NCBI GenBank assembly: GCA_029851415.1
Contig: CM056742.1
Span: 146,511,121-146,575,120, forward strand
Source of the DNA: Eretmocerus hayati
Taxonomy: Eukaryota > Arthropoda > Insecta > Hymenoptera > Aphelinidae
DNA: 64,000 nucleotides
Direction: 5' to 3'
Numbering within the stretch: position 1 is the first letter of the stretch; each line of letters opens with the position of its first letter. The notes beneath the pieces were generated by a model, which saw only the letters and a program-made list of their open reading frames with translations, was not told where the DNA came from and searched no databases. A program made the position numbers and the translations under genes. Below are positions 1-12,430 of this stretch, piece after piece.

Positions 1-2551
1 TTAATTTCGGGTAGCTTTCAGAAAAAAACACAATGGCGTATTAATTATAAGGATTTGAACGGCCATTTTGGGTGTATAAGGGGTACCGTGAAAATAAGAG
101 GTTTTGGTCCAATTTTTCCCTTGTATCAACTAATGTTTCTCACAGAAACATTCTGAATCTGTTGAACGTGGATAATCGATAAGGGAAAGCTCCTCGGAAA
201 ATTTGAAAATTATGAAAACTTTTCCGAAAATAAAAAATTCTATTGAAAAGCGCATAATCACCAAAAAAATAAGCATAGGGAACACCATATCAGTTTTCAT
301 TCTGGAAAATCCGGAATTCGGGAAATATTTCCAAGTTTCACCACAACAATTCATAAGATGCCAATTCTTCCAAGAGAGATTTTTATTCGTACTACACTAT
401 GATGAGCTGTGATAAAGAAAAACAGAAAGGACACCGCAGAAAAAGCGGAGATTTCTGCCCTCGGTGGATTCTCACAAGAAATCAGAAACAGATAGATGAA
501 AACGCGCTAATTACGACGACACCGCGGAAAAGTCGGACTAAATTCGCATTTCGTAGCACGATTCGTTAGAAAATCAGTTTTTACTTGGTTAGGTTGACTA
601 TCTGTGTTTACACTGGCGAGTCGTAGAACGCAAAAAATCGATAATAGCAAATCAAGCCATCCGGTCCGCACTCTTGGTTTTGCAGAGAATAGGAATCATT
701 TATAAGGTAAGTACCCAACTTGCCCCCATTAAGCCATTTTCTTAATAACTTTGGCCCATCTCCATATTTTCCAACGTACTTTAGCTCATTTTAAAGCTTG
801 TCTCAAGACCTTTAAAATGAGCTAAGATACGTCCAATTCGAATGAAGTGGAGCCGAGCTGTTTGAATTCTCCCAAAAGGTGATTTTTGAGAGTTCACAAA
901 AGTGTGTACCCAACTTGCCCCCATCATTTAAAACAATGTAAATCGGCGATGAAGTGAATGGAATCGCTTTGATCCGTTTTGATCACCGTGCAGCGACATT
1001 TATAGCTTTTAGCTGGCCCAAGACATCGTTTCCGACCTATTTTGACGTGATAAACACGTGGTGAAAAAAGCCGTACTGCACGCCTTTCTGAGATAACCAT
1101 ATGGGGGCATGTTGGGTACACTCCGATGTCGGCCTTCTTGATTCTCAAACCATCTTCGTGTTTTGTTCATAAAATCGCTCCAAATCAGAGTTCTGCAACC
1201 CTGAAGAGCGAATTTTGAAGGTCTTGAGACAAGGAATCGAATGCGCTAAGATACGTCAAGATTAGTCGAATAAAAATAAGTTGGCACCGGTTTTAGTGAA
1301 CGCGATTTCCTCGGTGATTTTTTAGCCGTGCAAACACGAAAAACGGAAAACTCACTTTATATTTTCTGGAGAACGCAGAAATGATCCGGGGTCGATGAAA
1401 ACTACGTATTTTCTCATATTTCAACATAACAAACGTAAAAAAAAATTGCGGGAAGGTCAACGAGCGCCCATTCCTGAGATCGGCATATGGGGGCAAGTTG
1501 GGTGCAGAGGCAAGTTGGGTACACGTACCTTAGTCTCATTTGAGTGTTGCAGAGTATTCGTATTGAGGGCTGGGTAGTTACGCTACAGTACGAGTCTGAA
1601 ACCAGACATCAAGCGGAGAATTAGGCTCAGCCCCCAGCAATTGGCAGTTGTATTTTGAATCATGACAAGTATGAATTTTTTACGCGAGATGATCGTTATG
1701 CTGCGTACCGTGTCGATTTATTCGTGGTATTTTCATTGTTAGCCGAAGGTGCTCATTATACGTATGCTGCACGATACGCAGTTTTTTCTAGAGTGACACT
1801 TTTACGAATTTAGTCATAACATTGATGATGCAGTCCGAATTCATCAATTCGTTCGAACAATAAAATGAGCTAGTTTTAACTGATCTAGAGGTGATAAAAA
1901 TATCAAGATTTTCTTAAAACTGCACAACCCCCAATACAAATCCTCTGCGATTCGAGAGCACGGATCGGATATCTTGATGTGCTGTTATCGATTTTCGTGT
2001 TCCACAACTCTCTCGCCAGTGTAAATAGATAGTCAACCTAACCAAGAGAATACTGATTTTCTAATGAATCGTGCTACAAATCGCGAATTTAGTCCGACTT
2101 TTCCAGGGTGTCATCGAAGTCAGCGTGTTTTCATCTATCTGTCTCTGATTTCTCATGAAAATCCACCGAGGGCAGAAATCCTCGCTTTTTCTCGTCCTTT
2201 GTAATGAAGAATCAAAGTCCATAGCATATACCCCGATTTCCGGATTTCCAGAATGAAAACTGATATGGTGTTCCCTATGCTTATTTTTTTTGGTGATTAT
2301 GCGCTTTTCAATAGAATTTTTTTTTCGGAAAAGTTTTCATAATTTTCACATTTTCCGAGGAGCTTTCCCTTATCGATTATCCACGTTCAACAGATTCAGA
2401 ATGTTTCTGTGAGAAACATTAGTTGATACAAGGGAAAAATTGGACCAAAACCTCTCATTTTCACGGTACCCCTTATACACCCAAAATGGCCGTTCAAATC
2501 CTTATAATTAATACGCCATTGTGTTTTTTTCTGAAAGCTACCCGAAATTAA
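1..2551. mobile_element. Long foldback (terminal-inverted-repeat) element, left end cut by window
   Basis: Positions 1 to about 695 are the inverted copy of about 1930 to 2551, with high identity at the outer ends. TTAATTTCGGGTAGCTTTCA at 1 faces its complement ending near 2550. Arms of over 600 bp flank a 1.2-kb centre without a transposase frame. The inner parts of the arms are more diverged. Because position 1 is already inside the left arm, the true terminus and target duplication cannot be seen. Open frames on the arms are shared by both copies and look non-coding. It lies in the intron that splits the WW domain. Confidence 0.8.
703..1532. mobile_element. Nested inverted-repeat element with GTACCCAACTTGCC motifs
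   Basis: TAAGGTA at 703 and TACCTTA ending at 1532 bracket a segment whose ends carry GTACCCAACTTGCC and its complement. Further copies of the motif occur near 905 (direct), 1099 and 1488 (inverted). It sits in the centre of the foldback element 1-2551. Inside it, 774-832 is a strong hairpin with 23-nt arms differing at two positions. No transposase is visible, so it is probably non-autonomous. Confidence 0.55.
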
Positions 2552-3918
2552 AAAAAAAAAGATCAAAAACGGTCCAGTAGGACCCGAGATATCGTCAAAA
2601 ATTCCGAGCGCTCGGATTTTAAGAGCGCGGCTCAGTTTCTGGTCGGCCCGCCACGCTGCCGCGGGAGTACCCCCACTCCTCACCCCTGCAGCTTTTTTCA
2701 AGCGAGATAAAGGAAACATTAACTTTCACCTGCTGGGACAAGGACGCAAGTCAAGGTATGTGAACCAAACATTCTGTATATGAAACTTTGAACATTTTGC
2801 TACCATTTCCCGCAAATTTCGGCTCTTAATATTCAATTGTTTATAAAATATCGATTTTTAAAAAAAAATCGGTATCTCCGGTCCAAAAGGTCGTGGAGTG
2901 ATGTTTTTTTTTTAAAAATTTAGAGCAGAATTAGTACTACAACGTCCAAAAACGAATTTTTCCATATATCCATTACTCGCGGAATTGTGTGCAAAATAAA
3001 ATCGGCAATTTCCGATTTTTATAAACAATTGGCTCCAGAGACGATTTTTTGTAACAAAGTGACCGGTTTTATGATCGCATCTTATAGTTGAGGGTTCCAG
3101 GAAGCTCTCTGATTTTTTGCGACAACTTTAGTGCACGTGGAAAATTTTTACGGCTATTGCAAAAAACAACAATTTGGGATAAACAATTAGAATAGCGTCA
3201 ATGTTTATTGACGGATCGCTCTGATTTTTTTTTTACATATATGAGGGCTACATTTTCCAGCAAGTACACATCGATCCATTGGCTTGCCTCAAAATGAAAA
3301 ATGAAGGAAATTTTTGGCATTTTCCAGCTTTGTTGCTAATTATCTCGAGTTACGGAAAGAATTTTAGTATGGTTTTTTTCTTTAAAATTTAGAGAATTTC
3401 ATCGCCTACAACATAATACCATGAAAAATGATCCAAATATTATAACGGCTCCCCGGGATGCGAAATAACGCAAAAAAGTACAAAATTTCGCACTATTTTG
3501 TTGTTGTAATTTTTTGCGCACCCCTGGGGTTGTTCCATTTTATGGGGGGGTGTTCTATAGGGTATCCCGCATCGAAAAAAAAATAGAACCGTCCTTTGGC
3601 ACTCATGTCGAAAACTCACGAATTCAGAGCTAGAATTACTGGCCTATAAGCCTGCCTATCAATTTCAGATACGACTTTGGGAAATATTCAGAAGAAATAT
3701 TGAATCTACAGGCTACGGACAGGGAAAAATTCACCCCTTGCGCGCGATGTATCAAAATCAATTATTCAAGAGGGACGAACGAGTGTTCTCGTCCGGGCGA
3801 CGGATGCAGAAAAGCGCGCTGAGGAAAAAGGATCGGGAATTATATCAAAAGTGAGAGAGGGTGGGAGGGTATAGTCAGATAGCAAGTAGAAGTGGAGTGA
3901 TTAATTCAGGCGGCTTAC
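2552..3918. other. Intronic sequence, repeat-like, no gene seen
   Basis: This stretch has homopolymer runs, CGATTTTTAAAAAAAAATCG-type short palindromes and C-rich tracts. It looks like old repeat sequence, possibly an outer part of the element at 1-2551. No splice-bounded open frame resembling the missing WW/EF-hand exon was found on the minus strand. Confidence 0.5.
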
Positions 3919-4077
3919 TTGATATAGTAAGGCACTTTGGCGGGCGTGAGAGCTCTCTCCCAGGGTGGCTCGACGCTACTCGCGAGGAAGGCCTGGCTGC
4001 CCCGGGTACTTCCATCCCTACCGAAGCCGCTTAGCTGCTTGTAGCGCTCGTCTACTGCCAGCTGCAGAACCTTCCAC
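3919..4077 (-). CDS. Dys: Dystrophin exon, end of last spectrin repeat and first half of WW domain
   Basis: The exon has 159 nt: one base completing Arg, then 52 codons plus AA. The translation begins WKVLQLAVDERYKQL, passes through a short Gly/Ser linker (GFGRDGSTRGSQAF) and reaches PWERALTPAKVPYYI. The latter is the WW-domain start (vertebrate form PWERAISPNKVPYYINHETQ), including the first signature Trp and the central aromatic pair. The donor GTAAGC interrupts the domain after AA of the next codon, expected to be Asn. The second WW tryptophan and the EF-hand region should be on an exon left of position 1. I looked through 1-3918 on the minus strand and did not find it. The acceptor is TTACTCAG. 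Confidence 0.95.
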
Positions 4078-5213
4078 CTGAGTAAGCACAAATATATATA
4101 CAGATCATTCCTCGTACACGTACATCATTGCTGTGGTCGCCTAAATTCAAGCTCTGATCCAGGAACACGTACAGCTCAACCGTATTAGATGAAATTTAGC
4201 ATGGAAACTATAGTAAAGTTTACTGTAGGCTCCATGGAATTTAGTTTCAAGTTTTGTGGTCAAATTTTGAAAATGGAATGCAGATGGTCATTTCGAAAGA
4301 ATTTTCATTGACTTGAGAGTTTCTCCAATTGAGAATTTTTGAAAGAATTGAGTGACGAAGATCATCATACAAAGATTATTTGTATTACAAACGATCTATT
4401 CGTTTGGACTCGTCATTCTTATGATACTGCATAATCTGAAAAATTGTGTACAAATGAAAAAAAACCTCCAAATGTGTGGTCAAACGTTGAGTTTTCCACG
4501 GGTAAAGATCAAATTGAGCATTCCAGTAAATTTTGAAAAAAAGTTTATAGTTTAGTAAAGCCTGATCCAGTAAAGGATTAATAAAAAATCGTGAAAAATG
4601 AATATACTGGTCTCCCGAGTTTTCATTCAAGAGTTTGTGCTTTGGTCAACAGCGTTGCGTGCTTATATTTGAAAAACCATTCGCGTTATGTGCGGTGCGC
4701 TTGGGTGCGCTCCAGCAAACGCTCAACGAGAAAAGTTTCGCTGTTATAGACTGTAGGTATAGACTGAAATCCCAACCCTGGTTGGAAATGAAAAACGTAA
4801 GAAGCTTTATTTCGAGTTGCGTAATTAATTTTGCAGAATAAGTCCCGACGGTAGTATTACAGACTATAGAACCTCTCAAACCTGAGAAGAGATATTATAA
4901 TCTTGGCAAAATTTTTAGAAACTGCGTGCGTGGAATTTTACGATTAGAAGTCGAGATTAGATCAAAATAGAAGTTAACCATACTCAGCAGCATTCCATCA
5001 CTTTTTAAAATTTTAAAAAATAGTTACTTAGGTTCATAGCCAATGATTAGCGGTGAATTAAATTTCAATTTACACAAAATCAAAAGAAGATCAAAGCCAA
5101 CTCAACATGAAAGAATGTTCTTGAAAGAAACAGCGGGAACAAAAAGACAGAACAATTCAGAATAGAATTTCCCCAGTCTCTCAAATCTTCAATAATCCAA
5201 AACAGAAGCTCAC
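4078..5213 (-). other. Dystrophin intron (1.1 kb)
   Basis: This is AT-rich intron with no coding signal. The only structure seen is a short imperfect palindrome at 4200-4236 (CATGGA ... TCCATG arms, with CTATAGTAAA paired to TTTACTGTAG). Confidence 0.8.
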
Positions 5214-5482
5214 CTCGAGTTGAGGTCTTCAAGTTTTGCTAAGAGAGCGTGTGAAACGATGACGCTGCTGCAGGCAAAAGCGCTCGCCTGATCGTTTGCC
5301 TCGTCTATGAGCCTCTGAATTGGCGCGAGTCGTTCGCCGAATTTTTGCAGATGTTCGAGCTGTTCTTGGGCTTCGGGTGATCCCACGACAGCATTCGTCG
5401 GTTGCCAACCACTCTGGACCGCCTCCGCGCCTGCAATCCGTGACGACAGTTCTTCCAAGGATTTTTGGAATTTGCATACTTT
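5214..5482 (-). CDS. Dys: Dystrophin exon, last spectrin-like repeat
   Basis: The exon has 269 nt: 89 codons from phase 0 plus AG. The translation starts KVCKFQKSLEELSSRI, continues through SGWQPTN and LAPIQRLIDEANDQAS, and ends LLAKLEDLNS plus a split Arg codon. It matches the final dystrophin repeat, where vertebrates have E-V-I-x-G-S-WQP, an I-A-P-L helix and the hallmark TLEDLN(T/S)RW immediately before the WW domain. The acceptor is TTTTTCTGTTACAG and the donor is GTGAGC. The open frame runs further 5' into the intron, but the acceptor and family alignment fix the boundary. It can receive either the upstream exon 45120-45286 or the internal first exon 27393-27578, both phase 0. Confidence 0.95.
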
Positions 5483-8400
5483 CTGTAACAGAAAAATATT
5501 CAATACTGTTACACTTTGTTCAGTGACAAGCATACTGTGTTATAAGTTCCTCATGATTGGATTATGAGAATGGATTTAAGATGCTTACGTATTATAGATA
5601 AGATGAAAGGGATTGCCGATACAATGTCAATCACTTGTTGGACGATTGTTCGAATCATTGATTCATTCATTGTGGACGATATTAAATGGTACATACAATT
5701 CGCTGAGGATATTAAATGATTTTTCAAACTAAGATTGGGACACGATAGGGAACTAAAATTAAAACGATTGTCTCAATAACTTGTATCATATTGATAAACA
5801 TTTTAATACAGGAGACGCAAATACGAAACAAAAATTAAGAATTTCCCCCCTGCAAGACTTACGTTTTTCCTTATTTATTCCTGTTCCAACTTAAGTTTGC
5901 TATAGCCATGAAAAAGTACATAAATATTCGATAACGAGATAAAAACACTTATAACCTAAAACAAAGGCAGTTACGGTGACGTCAATGAGGAATAAATCGC
6001 TCAATAAACCTGTTTTGACACAATAATTTTGCGAATCAAGTTTGGGAAGCCTCTTATCAGTAGAATCTTGCGCGACACTTAACTATACCAGAAGATTGGA
6101 ACAAAAGATGCAGAAAAATTTATTCGAGTAACTAATTGTAATTACAGTCCCCAAGTTTGCAAAATTCATTGTATAATTGAATGAATAACAAAGTGTTTTG
6201 TGAATAGGTTTTCAAACAAAAAAGTTATAAGAAAGCAAGCATGAAGTAACGATTATATTTGGCTTCACTTGAAGTACAAAACAAGAACGTATAACACCTT
6301 CTCTTCAGCTGTGAATACAGGAAGTATGCAAACTTATATTTTCCTAGAATCATAGAAGATGCAAGTAAAAGAAGTGATCTTTTTTTTAGTGTACAACGTT
6401 TGCTTGCGTCCAAATTTCTTGAGAGAGAAATGTTTGTTGAACACTCAACTATCTAAACAAGGAATCTGGGATACCTTAGCCCATTCCTCAGCCCGTCCTT
6501 TATTTCTCCCTTTTTTGTTTCTGTTTCTATTTCTCCATCTCATGGCTACATCTTCCGCTCTACTTTTATTTGCTTATGTACATACTTGGGAATCATGTCA
6601 AGTGACCAAATATGTGAAGACGTAATACCTTTTTAGGTCTTTTTGGTAGGATTTTTTTGGTTCGAGGTGTAGGGCTGGCAGGGAAAGTTACTCCGAATTC
6701 CCGAGTAAAAGTTGAAAGAAAATTTTTTCACAATTTCAATTATGTATGATGCTGACGATGATGACGATGAGTGTTCAATTTAATAAATCAAATGAAAACG
6801 TTCTCGATATTTTCCAAGACGATTCGAATCATTTTTTATTTGATTACGGGTGCTGCAAGCCACGAAGTTTTCCGAATCGAGTAAAATTCATCCTATCACA
6901 AAAAAACCCGTATCAGCTGTTAAGGGAAATGCAACAATTGTATTCTCTCATACTATGAGCAAAGGTATAGCTGAATAACAAAGGTACAATGCATGAGATA
7001 AGTGTGAACAATGTCATCAGTATTCTCTGAAAAGATTACTATCGACAAGAAATAAGCCCCAAAATTACCATGAATTCGAGATTTTGAGATGTTGCAAGTG
7101 ATTTACATACACTGTTTTGGTCCTAAAATCGAGGCAAGTTACCAAACTTCTTTTGGAACAAAATTGACACAAAATAGTGCGAAATAAATCATCTTCTGTA
7201 CCAGGAATTGATCTCTTCGCTTCATGGACAAAGTTTTCCCAAGCTATCTTTGGAATTACATTTATCGGTTACTTCTGAACTTCTTCTTTTTTGGAAAGAT
7301 TCAACGCAAAAAATCATGCCGCAGCACCCACATCTCCCGCAACGACAAATTGGCCAAAAACAATTCAGAAATCAGTGGCGACAAATGGCCGGATAAAGCC
7401 AGAGTAATTCTATGCCCGCGTTTGCGAGGGCACGGACGCTATATACTAGCGCAAAGGTGCAAAAAGACCAAAAGTCCATCGCGCGCGCGGGGGTCGCTTT
7501 GCAGAGCACGTGTGCGAACAAAGGCTTTCCATGCAGGTGTGCACACACATACCTAGATTCATGTGTATCTATCCAAAATGAACATGTATGTAGTGTATCT
7601 ACCTATAGGTATATGCGTAAAAACTTCTATAAACGCGTGTATGCATAGGAGGATGAGCAAACGCTTCCCTCATAAATATTCAGATTTTCGTGGCACGGCA
7701 CGAATACGCGGCATTCACAGAGAAACATTTCCTCATATATCTATTTTGCTTTTTCCTCCGTATATCATCCCTCGTTTATCATATTCCCTAACGAATTGAC
7801 GAATTTGTTACAATATCGCTTCATTGTGTATGCTCGACGAGTCGAGAGTAGAACGCTGATGTGTGAAGAAATATTTGTGGATTCATGACAAAACTGACGG
7901 TCGAATAATGCTTTGATAGGTATTGGCTAAGACAAATCTAAATACACACATGAATTATAACTTTATCGTGTATATTTTGCTTCAGAGTCGTACGAAAACC
8001 TTTTGAAAGGTATCTACATTCTTCAATCGAGTTGAGGACGTTTATTGAATGAGTTGTTTGACGTCGGAGTGATTAAAAGTAAGTTCACTTTTCAAAACTG
8101 AGTTTTCAACCCTCGGAATCCAACCTCATAATCTCCTTATCTAGTACAAGGCTTTTTACAAGGATTTTGTCACATTTTGATCGTGTTTTCTATGCACTGA
8201 GATGATTTTCACTTTCTAGGATATATTCGAAAGATGGAGATAACAGTGATTTCTGATCCAAAAATCTGGACTTACAACACTTTCCAACCTGACTCTGAAC
8301 AAGTCAAAAGTGGATCAAATGAAATCGACTCGGGATTACTTAGCTCATTCATTTGGAACTTGGCCACAATATAGACAGAAGCATGGAAAGGATGGTTAAG

Positions 8401-10505
8401 AAAAAAATTAATCAAGTTCATACCATTTAATCAAACTCTCACCACGAGGACGTTTCAATAAAGAAAGTACCATAAATTAACAAAAATCAATCCATTCCTT
8501 GAAAAATGACAGTCTAATTAATAATATTTGCAGATGCATATCCATGAACATTTTCGACATTGTGATATAATAATGATGCCAGTTATCAAACATTCAAAAC
8601 TGTGAGCTCGAATCTCCACTATTCGTGGAAAGTCTTCCATTTGTTGTGATAGTGTTCTAGCTGCACATGGGTCACGATGACTTTCTCGCAAACACGTGCA
8701 GCTCTCCCACCTGATGTGCTCAAAGAAAAAAAGAAGAGGCAAAGTCACGAATCTTTTGGCAACGGATCTGACTGCAGATTCAATGTCGAGAAGGTTAAGG
8801 TCCGGAGCTAAGCGAGCATCCGCCTCTGAATCATCGCAGATCTAGACAGCTTGCTGAGTCAAACACCGGGAGAACAGAGATACGGATTTGCGTCTGCATT
8901 CAATTTAGTTATAGCCACACATCACGTTCCAGCAAAGATGCAGATGCAAGGGCCCTCGTAAATCTTATGAAAGATGTTTTAATGGGGACCTCTCAAGCAA
9001 GAAATGGCAAAATAAAAAAGAGTATTTGCTAGAATTTTGTATTTTTCTTTTCTTGATTTCATATGAGCTCAACTTGTTGCAATAGCTGATGAGAAACGAA
9101 ATAATTTCTCTCCTTCAAGATGGAGTCTTTCGAGCTTGGACTTTCGAAGTCATAACCCAGATGTTTTCCATTTTGATCTCGCCTAAGCCACACAAGTTGG
9201 AAAAAAACTGTACGACTCATCGGCGTCACAGAATATTCTGTAATATTTTAAAATTGTCTAACTAATGATAGTAAAAAAACACTAGTCTCATCTCCTACAT
9301 GGATATGCTTTTCACGTAAAGTTTTTATATTATTTTCAAGGGCTACAAAATTAACTCGAAATATCGCTGGGATTCAACCCGTTAATTAGCTCTAGATTGC
9401 TGAAAATTACCAACGAGCAGAATAGCGAGTGACGCAGAACGGCAGCGTAATTGTAATGTAAGTGATGCTCCAACGATAATTTTTGTATATGTGTTTCGCC
9501 GAAGAAGACGATTGAGAAGTATTTTACATCACGACATTATTGGAGCAAATGTCTATTATGTAACAAGCAATAAAGCTATATTCTGATCAACATCCGCTGA
9601 ATCAACTGTCGTTTGTGTTAACGAATAAACAATTAGTTTTGCGACAGAAGCTTGATATCATCATGACTTTTCATTTTAATCTCATGTTCAGTTTTTAATA
9701 CGATACAGATTCGTACAAATTCTTGTACAAGTTAGAAAATCTTTGAACTACCATATCGGATTTTAGCCTCTGCTTTTGAAGCTGTTCGCATCGAGCATTC
9801 GATCGATCATCGTGTTGATTTATGAGAAAAAAAAACCAGAGTCAGATCACAAAAATTTTTAATTAAGGCCTGAAAACATTTTGTAATAAAAAATTCGAAA
9901 ATTCGAAAATGCAAGGACTTTTGGGTCACTTTTGTATAAATCGTTACATTCAGATACATCGTCCTACGATGTTATAGGGCAGTCTTGGATACACAGTATC
10001 ATACTTTTGATTTACGAGGATAATAATTTATATGTCTGCAAAGATCAGAGCAGCTGCTGCAAGCTGCAGTCACAACAAAATTGTGCACAGAGTTTAATTT
10101 CTTGAAAGAGCTGTATGCACAAGTTGATGCACTATACATACATACCTACTATATATAGTTTGAGCACAGAGTAAGTGAAAATAGCGTACCAAGAGAGGAA
10201 TTCACGATCAGTTTATATACATACGCAAGTTCTCTGATGCTGTGAGAGGAAACACAAGGCATACATACACACTATGTGGGCTGCATTGCATGCACCGACT
10301 GCAATCGCGCATCAAAGCATGACCCGGCCTCATACTCTTTACTCTTCCTATGCATACATGAGACAAACCACGCGTGTGTTGCACCTCTTATATACCCTAT
10401 CGGTACCTCACCTCACAAACTTCTATATAGATGCATACATTACATCGGGTTATATTTACATGTACATATAAGCAAACAAACCGCCCACCCACACATTACG
10501 TGTAT
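5483..10505. other. Large dystrophin intron, proximal part; nothing recognised
   Basis: AT-rich intron of the 39.6-kb interval. Short open frames on both strands have no family resemblance, no consistent splice context and no codon pattern. No large inverted repeat was noticed. Confidence 0.6.
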
Positions 10506-11670
10506 TTTAGGGTGTCCGTTATTTTCCGAGTTTCCCCGATCACCCATGCCACCCCCCACAACCTTATCATTTGGTAAGATATTGTGGGAAAACACATTTT
10601 CGGGGACCTAGGTGAAGTTCATGTGCTGCTCCACCTGGAGCGTTTCTTATATTTGAACTGTACACCCTTCTAAATAAAAATTTTAGTCAATGATTCGTAT
10701 TCACCGCGCATGCATTTCCTTCTACGTCCCACTACGTCCCTGAATGTGTTTTCAATCGGTAGCGTGTGCCATTTTCTTCAAAATGACCACCTGAAACATT
10801 CAATTTGATATATAGTAGAACCTGAGATTGCCCACTTGTTTGCATATCATCCATCTAAAGAACGTAAAGTGACTGAAAATGAAGATTTTTTTTTATTTTT
10901 TCAGTTTTTCAAGTCTAGTATAAAATCCTGATGATTAGAGGTAGAACTGAGCACGGGTTTCGTTTCTACGTTCAAAAATATATCAAAAACACAGATTAAC
11001 ATCTTTAAAATAGATCGAATCAAAATTCGCATTTTTTGGACTCTCTGAGGGAACCCTGTTTCACGGATTTGGTACCTTGAATTCTTCAATCTTCGAAAAC
11101 AGCCATAACTTTAGGTCTACTCCATCAAATTGACTCCAACAAGTGGTCAATTTCAAGGAAAATTCACTGGCTATCGAGTAAAAATACTCTCGGGTGAATA
11201 GAAGCACGCACATGCGCAAGGATGATGATCACTGGACCAAAATTTGCTTTAAGGTTATAATCCAGAATAAGTAAGAGTTAAAAAGAATTTTTAAAAAACG
11301 CTTTTATTCACTTTCCAAAATCTTGCAATTTGCGATAGGATTCTGTCCGGTGTAGTGCAGATAGAATTCGGTAGACCGATGTAAATCACGTGGAAGAAAT
11401 TGTGCGACGTATATGAGGAATTATGGGGAAAACACGTGTGCTGGCAGCGAATATTGCAGCTAATAAGTAATAATTGGGTTTCTCGCATTAAAATATGTCA
11501 CCACTATTATGTCGCGAGTCACTTATCTTGGGATGCAGCAGACAGTGTAGACAATGACAAACATTGTCTTTCGATCGCTGATATTGGTTCATCCTTCATC
11601 ATACACGCATGCAAGTGAATACTCATAACCTGAGCACGCGCTCTTCCAATCACTAAAGATCCAGCACATA

Positions 11671-11736
11671 AGGTTTATTCGATTACGCCGGCCACGCCGG
11701 CGTGGCCTGGCGTGGCCGCCGTAATCGAATAAACCT
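11671..11736. repeat. GC-rich perfect-stem palindrome
   Basis: AGGTTTATTCGATTACG at 11671-11687 pairs perfectly with 11720-11736. The stem continues for 11 more pairs with one mismatch to leave a 10-nt loop. The loop itself contains GGCGTGGCC, a third copy of the inner right arm, so an alternative perfect 18-nt hairpin (11690-11707) is possible. The GC content is strikingly unlike the surroundings. Confidence 0.8.
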
Positions 11737-11867
11737 ATTGTCACCTCATGGTACTTAAACTTATTAATTGGCACTGATGAATAACGATTTCCGGTGAAAG
11801 AATTTGGCATTTACTCAACTGCACGAGAAACACGCGACCACAAAGAATCGGAAAATGCAAATACTAA

Positions 11868-11940
11868 ATGTATGTATGTATGTATGTATGGTACTTTATT
11901 TCACCTTGGGGTAGAACCCCGTCTGGTGTTAACGAATTAC
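11868..11940 (-). mobile_element. Likely 3' tail of a truncated non-LTR retrotransposon
   Basis: A (TGTA)n run at about 11868-11890 adjoins GGTACTTTATTTCACC. On the minus strand this reads AATAAAGTACC followed by (TACA)n, the form of several insect LINE 3' ends. No coding part is attached. Confidence 0.4.
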
Positions 11941-12145
11941 TACAAATGTATATGAAAAAAATACTAAAGCTAATAGCATATACTATGGAACAAGTGAAAA
12001 ATAAGTGAAAGCAATCGACGTGCTAATTTTTTACAGATTACATTTCATGTAGATGGACTTATGCAAAGTGTTATCGTCAGATGAGGAAAAGAAAAATAGT
12101 TTTTTAACGTCAGACTGTAAATCTGGCATACTTATTTTGAGTTCG

Positions 12146-12430
12146 TGATCCTATAACATTCTGAGCTTGATCTCCCGGTCGAAGTATCAGTCGAGGTGCT
12201 CAAAAGGGGTTTGGGAGATCAATCTCAGAGCATGTGGGATCAGTTATGATGAATTCTGAAATCAATAAAGGCGTTTTGGAGTTACCGCAATTCCGAATGA
12301 AAATTTAAAAGTTTCGTGTTTATGATTTTTGAACATTCTGAGTTTCATCTCTCGGTCGAAGTTCAGTCGAAGTGCTCAAATAAGGGGGTTGAGAGATGAA
12401 ATTCGAAACATGTAAAATCGTTTTATGCAA
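12146..12430. repeat. Two tandem hairpins of about 100 nt with co-varying stems
   Basis: Hairpin 1 (12146-12242) pairs TGATCC...GATCTCCC with GGGAGATC...GGATCA, leaving a 36-nt loop. Hairpin 2 (about 12322-12420) repeats the layout 177 nt later with CATCTCTC pairing GAGAGATG. The loop sequences are alike (GGTCGAAGT, CAGTCGA, GTGCTCAAA). Two stem base pairs differ between the copies with both partners changed. This may be a structured RNA, a duplicated MITE, or duplicated inverted repeats kept alike by chance. Confidence 0.6.

Noticed and set aside
2396..2719. 107-residue minus-strand open frame
   Set aside because: It spans the arm of the foldback element and is partly mirrored at the left arm. 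It does not resemble a transposase or dystrophin.
1..3918. Search for the second half of the WW domain and EF-hand exon
   Set aside because: No minus-strand segment starting after an AG with the expected HETQ-x-x-CW pattern was found. The exon is presumed to lie beyond the window.
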